From NCBI RefSeq assembly GCF_037975245.1, contig NC_092577.1, positions 14,842,013-14,906,012 on the forward strand: a DNA stretch of 64,000 bases, written 5' to 3'. Of the stretch, positions 57,245 to 64,000 are shown in pieces. Position 1 is the first letter of the stretch. Each line of letters opens with the position of its first letter. This stretch comes from Apostichopus japonicus (taxonomy: Eukaryota; Echinodermata; Holothuroidea; Aspidochirotida; Stichopodidae). Below the pieces are notes generated by a model that had not been told where the DNA came from, did not search any database, and was given only the letters and a program-made list of their open reading frames with translations. The translations under genes were made by a program, and so were the position numbers.

Positions 57245-59289
57245 CATGTGAAGAATATTGGAAAATAATCACTTAGTATATGGTTACTAATAATGATTAG
57301 TTAGTACTAGTTTGTTATTAAACCTTATCAATTCGTTATAGCAAGCTATCAATTCTAATAATTTGTTATTAAAAATGAGCAATTTATTATTTCAAAGGTA
57401 TTTACTTGTCATTAAAAAATTATTTATTCGTTAATACAAGTTATTAATCGGATATATATCATAATTATTAATTTTGTTGCCAAAATTAATTTGTATTACG
57501 TATTAGTTTTGTCATATAAAATTATTAATTCTATATAAAAATTTATTAGTTTGTAATTACAAATTATTATTCGGTTTTTACAAGTGATTGAAGTGGTATG
57601 GCATAACATTAATTTCTTATTACAAAATTAGGTGTATCAATGTTTAATATAGGGCTACATTGTGTAATAAAGCTTTTGTTTTAAATAATCGCATTACAAA
57701 TGATTAAGTTCTTATTGACAATGTTAAATTATTACCGCTTTACAAGTTCTTACTTTCTCATCGAAATATATAATTTGTGATTTATGTGTGTTTAATAATG
57801 CCTACGTATTAGTATGGACAAGCAAACTTTTCCTGGGACCCACCGGATCTTGACAGACATATTTTACTCCGCTACTTATTCTAGTCGAGAGAGAATTAAT
57901 CAAAAATTGGCTCATAAATGTGGACCCATATACTGATATAGGCATCCTGGTGACATTTGTATTCAATTCCTAGATATCATTTTGCAAGGTAACAACATAT
58001 AAAGTTGACATTTTTTGTCAAAAATTGAGCTTGAAGCAAACAGGTGTGATATCGTAAAGATACACACTTGTAAATTTATTCTTGTTTTTCTCTCAAATAA
58101 ACAACAATTTTTTTCTCTTTCAAAATTGAGATGAATTAACATATGAGAACATATGAAAAAATTACAGTCATTTGGATATTAATATCTTCACTTCCCGTTG
58201 GAACCATATCCAATAATACATGGTCAACATACAGAAAATAAGAAGGTGAAAAAACAATAAGAAAAACAAAACCAATTGTTGTCAGTACGTTTGACTTTGA
58301 CTTCACACTTACTTGCTTAGAGTTCACTGGTTGAACAAACTGTGATAATTTTAACTATCAATATCCCGATCACGAAAAAAAAAAGGAATTTCATGTTAAT
58401 TTCACCGGGAGTCTTAATATTATGATCTTCTTTCAATAGATTTTTCTCTTAACAATAATGATAACGTATTGCAGTTTTGTTTTAATTTTTTTTTTTTTTA
58501 TCATTACTGTTTTTTTTTTTGTTTTTTTTTTAATTTTTTATGTCTATGTTGGTCCGCAGCTATTAATAATTTTGTTTTTGCAATAATTGGCTACAATTGC
58601 CTGATTGCTTCAAGTTTAACTCACATGAGATGGCGTTATAGCTTGCAAGGGTTGCCAGAATACACAAGCCCGTAACCAGATATTCTGAGTTGGTGGTGGG
58701 GAGAGGATGGCGCTACTGCACCGTTATCGGTGCGGTGAAACTATTCCAAATATTGTCACCATTCGGCAAGCTATAGATTCTGCTATATTAAAGGCTTTGA
58801 AACACATCATATATAAACCAGCAGATGTATATAGATATATTCAGACGCACATTAAACTATTGGAAGTTTTGGCAAATATGGGGGGGGGGGGTCATTATCA
58901 GTCTGGGGAGTTAGGAGTTGTGCTCAGCGATGCTTTGTGGGTATGAAATTACATTACCAACACTACAAATATTAATATGCAACTCCATGTTTTAATTTGG
59001 GACTAAAGTTTTCGACACACCATACGACAAAAATATTCCATCGGACTGACAAATGGAGGTGGATAACGTGAGCCAGGGGTGCGGGGGGGGGGGGGTAGGG
59101 GGAGCCTGTAGAAGAGTTTCGTTCAAAGCAAGGATAAACTTTTAGAGATGGACAGTACATATGTTAGCACTTGTTAATAAATTTTATTCGAATTCATTTT
59201 ATCAGTATTGCTTTTTCTTTTTTTTTTATTGATGATGGGATTCCACGGAGGAATACATAATTTTTATTAATTTACTCGGATGTTACGTC
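57245..59289. other. intergenic, AT-rich, no gene seen
   Basis: From about 57290 to 57790 the sequence is made of loosely repeated 'ttattaattcgttat' and 'aatttgttatta' phrases with a 30-40 bp spacing, a decayed AT-rich tandem repeat. T-runs lie at about 58485-58540, and G-runs at 58880 and 59083. No coding sequence is recognised. Confidence 0.55.
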
Positions 59290-59712
59290 TTATAGTTGCC
59301 ACGCACACAGTTTAGATCGTTGTTGAAGGTTAATTGGTTTGCCACCTTTGACCTTGACCCACTTTTGACCTTCGGTCAGGGACCTAATGTGAAGCAGTGT
59401 CATCGGAACCACAACACATTGAAACTGGTCAACTAAAGCATACATGAGTTGCAACATATCGTTACTCTTTCCTCGCAAGATCAGAAAATAACTCCATCGA
59501 TTAAACGGGCACTCGGCGACGGATATGTTCGCATCTTCCGCCACCAACGATCTAAATATCCGAAATCGACCACAGATGTCGAATAGTCGTTTAACCGGTT
59601 GGAAGATCTTCATGACGATATAGGCATCAAAACTCGCCGAGATTGCATGGTTAAACTTTTGAGTACCGATTGATCTCGATTCGGCTTTTCTGGACGAAGC
59701 AAGTTCGGCCAT
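59290..59712 (-). CDS. unrecognised 140-aa protein, possibly a single-exon gene or first/last exon
   Basis: The minus-strand frame from ATG 59712 to TAA 59290 encodes 140 residues beginning MAELASSRKAESRSIGTQKF. The composition is balanced (CRFRIFRSLVAEDANISVAE, LQLMYALVDQFQCVVVPMTL) and codon usage is not repeat-like. The frame is open for 20 further codons upstream without another ATG. No signal peptide or membrane segment stands out; the middle may fold as an alpha/beta domain. I recognise no family. It does not share sequence with the repeats in the window, which favours a real gene or exon over a transposon fragment. An acceptor-like CTGCAG lies upstream at about 59785, so splicing at the 5' side is possible. 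Confidence 0.5.
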   Translation of the reverse strand: MAELASSRKAESRSIGTQKFNHAISASFDAYIVMKIFQPVKRLFDICGRFRIFRSLVAEDANISVAECPFNRWSYFLILRGKSNDMLQLMYALVDQFQCVVVPMTLLHIRSLTEGQKWVKVKGGKPINLQQRSKLCAWQL

Positions 59713-59772
59713 TTCCGGTGGGTTGTAGATAAGCGACTGAGTTTCAGCCTGGGTATAGTGAAATACCGCCAC

Positions 59773-61590
59773 TCCTACGTGTACTGCAGTAAACCCAGGA
59801 TTTTATTTGTTACCACGCGACGTTACTAAGGTGAAGGAAGGTTGTATTTATCATTGATGTCATATCTTTCTGTTGAGTTGACTTTTAGACAACACGAATC
59901 TGATGGTCGACTTTAGACAATAACCTGCGAACAAATCGAACAACGTAGATAAGATAACTGCTATAAAATTGAGTGCATATTTATCATTTATTCGTCGTTT
60001 TGTGTATACATATTCTCAACGTTGATCTTTGGGTAACGTAGGCCTATGAGAGTATTGGCCTAACTATTAAATATGTATTTGTCTTCTACATGTCCTGCAA
60101 TTAGTAGAATCCGTTAACACGTTTAAGATTGACGCTTACACTTCACAATATAAACAATAAGATAACAGTATCACGTAACATTGTTTACTAAGTCTGAAAT
60201 TTTAATAAGTTACAGGAATTGCTAGAAAAAAATGGTCAGTGGAGATAATATGATATATGTTATAATCTTTTTGGAATCATAACCGGGAGTCTTGAGTTGT
60301 TGAAAATAAGATAAACGATCGAGGATTGACATCATGTATTTTATTTTGTGTATATATTTGATTTTGAATAACGGAAGTACAATTACATTTATCGTTGTTA
60401 TTGTTGGTAAATTATAGCTTCTGACTTGAGCTGTTACTACTTATACAGCCGCCTATCCTACTAGCCTTACATACGTGCAATTATAGCCACTAAACACAAC
60501 AGATCTATAGTTTTAAAAGGACTATAGTCAAGTAGAGCGAAAGGAAACATAGTGACGATACCAAAATCCAGTTACTAAGTATTGGTCTCCACTACCTGTA
60601 TCACTATGGCAACACAGGTGATCGCAATACTTCTTACCTACTGTCAGTGTACAGGAATGGTCGCCCCTGAGCACGCAAAGATGTCTTTAAGAAAGTATCG
60701 CTGCTAGTCGTGAAACTGTCTTCATTTTAGCATAGTTCTGGAAGATGTTGAATTCCTCATGGTTGATCTAAAAGCTGAGTGACCCACGATATACGATATT
60801 GTTTCAGATGGTAGCCGGGCTCTGTCTATAATGTGCTTAAATGGTGCCAAAAATAATTACGACATATAAAATGAGTTTGTTTTAACTGGAGAAATGATAA
60901 CCGTGCTGTTACAGTTGAAACATTTCGTCGACGTTACCATTAACAGACACACTGTATAATACCGAACAGGAAATACGCACGCCTCATTTGTGACGTCACA
61001 CTGAGGCGTTTTCATTCAAACGCATCGTTTAGTATGCACTCTAGGTGGTAGCGCAGGACTCCTGCAAAACCACTAAACCAACCCATGCGCGCTGTCTCAC
61101 GCGCATCTTTCCCTACAAAACCACTAACCCAATTAAAATGTTGAATAGCGCCGCAGGCACTACAACCTTCTCTCTGAAACCGAGCACTTTGCGCGCTTTT
61201 CCCGAGCATATTTCACTAAGAGTGTTGAATAAAGAAAATGCTTTTTGGTTCGAGGACGATTTAAAATATACTATATATAATAATACTAGTACGAGTTTAA
61301 TACATTTCTTTTTCAAATGTCTGGTGAATGTGGGTTTTGGAGGTATAAACAAATTCCTAATTTGTATTGCTGTATTACGAAGACCGAATTTCCCTATGTT
61401 ACTATGGTAAAAATTGCAATGAGCGTTGTCGGCTTGTCTTGTGTGATGGTTATGTAAGACTCTGTTACTACATAGAGGGTCATTCAAAGTGACTGGCAGT
61501 AATCCGTTTTCGTACAGATGACGGGCAGCTCTAGGATGATAGTGGGGGTTTTTCTGGAAAGAGATCTTGATGTTTATATTGCCCTAGTCT
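59773..61590. other. intergenic, no gene seen
   Basis: Non-coding sequence right of the small ORF; its promoter should lie near the left end. At about 61060-61135 the phrase 'caaaaccactaaccca' occurs twice. The overlapping frames at 61045-61487 have no recognisable domain. Confidence 0.45.
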
Positions 61591-61596
61591 TGTTAA

Positions 61597-61950
61597 AGGC
61601 ATTGAAGACTCGCCCCAAATCGTGCTCTGAAAAAGTTAACTTTCCGTTGCTTGCAAGTGAAGTTTTCTTCTTGTCGCTGCAAAATGCAGAAAATAATTAA
61701 ATTTGATACTTTGTTATCTTTTATCTAGCCATGAGATGTCCATTGCTGCTACGTACACTGTGTTGTGGGTATTGACCGTATAGCTATAGGTATTGACTGT
61801 ACACTATAGTGTCTAATTACCAACGGTAGCAAGCTATGTGTGTATTTTTTGGGATCGATGGTGGTGTCTAACACTTCTGTTATACCTCATTCGAAACTAG
61901 GTCAGATTACCGGCATGAGACGTTTCTTTGTGCGCGAGTCTTCACACCCT
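61597..61950. mobile_element. TTAA-flanked MITE, copy 2
   Basis: The left end AGGCATTGAAGACTCGC and right end, inward, AGGGTGTGAAGACTCGC are flanked by TTAA at 61593-61596 and 61951-61954. It aligns along its length with the copy at 28975-29333, with scattered substitutions and small indels. Confidence 0.88.
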
Positions 61951-62504
61951 TTAAGACCCTTGTATGAACAGGGAGTTGTTATGGAACAACTCACTGGTAT
62001 GAACAGCCTAGTGTACCTTTCTTATTCACAAAGCTATGTTCCTGTATCTATATTTGCTGTACTGCCCAGAGAACGCCCGCGGCAAAGCTTTCGATTGATA
62101 CCTTAGGACAGATCCTTGGACAATTAAAATACAATGGGCAAGCACATAGGCAGAAACGGACTCTGAGGCATGTACAGTTTGCACGCGAGAAAAAGAGTAT
62201 TACAAACGATTTGGCCAAGACTAATAATGCCCATACAATACAGCCTTCTAGAGGGTGTAATGAGGCTGAGAAAAATAAACTAAAAAAAAAGTAATAGAGT
62301 AGGCCTATTCTTGGTACGATTTGGAGAATTGATGTATTTATAAATTGTTGTTAGATTGTATAATCAGTTGGTTAGGCCTCATCCTGAGTTTGCTAGTCAG
62401 GCTTGAATTCGTACCTTTCTAAAGACAAGCAAACTTTGAAGAAAGTTCAAAGATATAGGTTAATATAGGTTAATTTACTCACTGAAAGACATTTCACGAG
62501 GGGC

Positions 62505-62782
62505 CAGGCGCGTAGCCAAGGGGGGCGAAGGGGACGACGGCCCCCACCCTTGAGCATAGTTTTTGTATTTTTTTATGATATCGCTAGTAATTTCAAAATA
62601 AATAATGCTTAGATGCAACTTACCAGGCCTGATAAGTGCCATTTCCAGCGATCTGGGAGGCATTTTCGGGCAAGATTTTCGTGTACGCTTCGCGCCAACT
62701 TATAGTGGCGCTATATACGGTTAAGTTGTTGGCCTACAAACTTCGCCTCTCCGGCCTTGGCAAATTCCTCGCTAAGCCCCTG
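62505..62782. mobile_element. short G-rich hAT-type MITE
   Basis: The left end CAGGCGCGTAGCCAAGG and right end, inward, CAGGGGCTTAGCGAGG are flanked by CGAGGGGC (62497-62504) and TGAGGGGC (62783-62790), an 8-bp duplication with one mismatch. The 278-bp interior shares 'gtacgcttcgcgccaact' and 'gtggcgct' with the copy near 35780. Confidence 0.8.
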
Positions 62783-62790
62783 TGAGGGGC

Positions 62791-63390
62791 TTCGGATTCT
62801 CAATCTCACCACCCTGGATGTTAGATGGTTGCGAAGGAATTTATTTCAGGCTTAGTACAAGATTGCACATGCATGGTATTGCTAACTAAACATTTAAAGA
62901 CTTGTTTTCAAGTTCTTCGAAGGGTAGTAGGATCACTGCAGGTCAATTGTCTGCACACAGTTTTGAAGTGGATTCAAATGTTCGTATGAGAACTACTGCT
63001 CTTCTCAGAGTGTTGTAAATGATGGCACACTTTGCCTGAGTCGGCGGTTGTCCTAAGTTCCAAAAGTGTTAATGAATTTGGATGGTTATTGAGGCATGAG
63101 GGATCATTACACTTATTGTAATCAGTCAGTATAGCCTATGCTAATATAAATTGCCCCTGATGCAGTACCCTGCAGTTGAAATCAACATATACTGTACCAA
63201 GAGAATCCAAGAGACTGACTTCGGTCAGCTTGAGGGCTTGCGGCTTTGATAAGCCAACTTATGATGGCTTCTTCACGAGTTCCGGATCTAAAATACAAAC
63301 ATACATACATACATATGTAGAAAGAACAAACCCAGTGCCATATATCTGCTTGCCTAGAGCTGTCAAACAAATGTAAAAAAAAATTCAAGC
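62791..63390. other. intergenic, no gene seen
   Basis: Non-coding sequence with a short (ACAT)n patch at about 63297-63315. Nothing else is recognised. Confidence 0.5.
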
Positions 63391-63399
63391 CAACCCCAA

Positions 63400-63905
63400 A
63401 CCATGTTTGCGTGAATACGGACTCTCCTTTGGCGGCTCATTTACAGTAGGCTGCACCAATCCTTTAGTGCTACGCCACCTCAGGCCCCCAGCCCCAGACA
63501 ATATTAAACGGTTCAATTTTGACCGTATAACCGGTTAATTCGTTTATTGTAAACCCATTAATTCTTTGCGTTTGGGTGAATACGGACTCTCCTTTGGCGG
63601 CTCATTTACAGTAGGCTGCACCAATCCTTTAGTGCTACGCCACCTCAGGCCCCCAGCCCCAGATAAAATTAAACGGTTCAATTTTGACCGTTTAACCGGT
63701 TAATTCGTTTATTGTAAACCCATTAATTCTTTGCGTTTGGGTGAATATGGACTCTCCTTTGGCGGCTCATTTACAGTAGGCTGCACCATTCCTTTAGTGC
63801 TACGCCACCTCAGGCCCCCAGCCCCAGACAATATTAAACGGTTCAATTTTGACCGTATAACCGGTTAATTCGTTTATTGTAAACCCATTAATTCTTTGGA
63901 CAGTT
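63400..63905. repeat. 165-bp tandem repeat, three copies
   Basis: The phrase 'ggactctcctttggcggctc' occurs at 63419, 63584 and 63749, exactly 165 bp apart. Each unit contains 'gctacgccacctcaggcccc', a palindromic 'gaccgtttaaccggttaatt' and 'cgtttattgtaaacccatta'. The copies differ at only a few positions. The window ends ~95 bp further on in C-rich and T-rich low-complexity sequence. Confidence 0.95.
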
Positions 63906-64000
63906 AACCGGCTATTCAGAAACCGATGATTACCTCGCCTCCACCGCCCCCTCCCGCCCGCCCCCGATTTTTTTTTTTTTTTTTCGCCCTAGCATATGAA

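Overview
This is a window of an AT-rich animal genome: spliced genes with GT/AG introns, many DNA transposons, LINE and SINE fragments, and satellite arrays. A smoothened gene with a deuterostome-like cysteine-rich domain, an intact PIF/Harbinger element, a tRNA-headed SINE and a somatomedin-B/7TM receptor point to a marine invertebrate. An echinoderm, possibly a sea cucumber, is my best inference; no species can be proven from the sequence alone.

The left third (about 1-21.2 kb) is the 5' part of a smoothened (SMO) gene on the minus strand. Three consecutive coding exons can be placed with matching phases: exon 1 (20658-21146, signal peptide and Frizzled-type CRD), exon 2 (14034-14243, linker and TM1) and exon 3 (4953-5125, TM2). 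The rest lies beyond the left edge. The introns are mostly transposons. Intron 1 holds a complete 5.6-kb PIF/Harbinger element with both of its genes apparently open. Intron 2 holds a TTAA-flanked THAP-bearing element (Kolobok type) and two hAT-type elements with 8-bp target duplications. Exon 3 ends inside an 8-copy, about 74-bp minisatellite whose unit contains the last 38 nt of the exon plus its splice donor.

The middle (about 21-48 kb) contains no recognisable host gene. It holds G-rich hAT-type elements (one nested in another), a deleted Penelope-like fragment, TTAA MITEs, a long (TA)n tract, a 28-bp minisatellite, an ~89-bp array next to a tRNA-derived SINE, and a 249-bp satellite. The satellite is cleanly split by a 4.6-kb CACTG-ended element that contains a large foldback structure.

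The right part (48-64 kb) contains a complete three-exon plus-strand gene for an 872-aa 7TM receptor. It has a signal peptide, a somatomedin-B-like cysteine cluster and a class B/adhesion/Methuselah-like membrane domain. Beyond it is a decayed minus-strand CR1/L2-type LINE interrupted by a LINE 3' tail and a MITE. A small unrecognised minus-strand ORF (140 aa), a second TTAA MITE, another G-rich hAT-type element and a 165-bp tandem repeat follow up to the window end.
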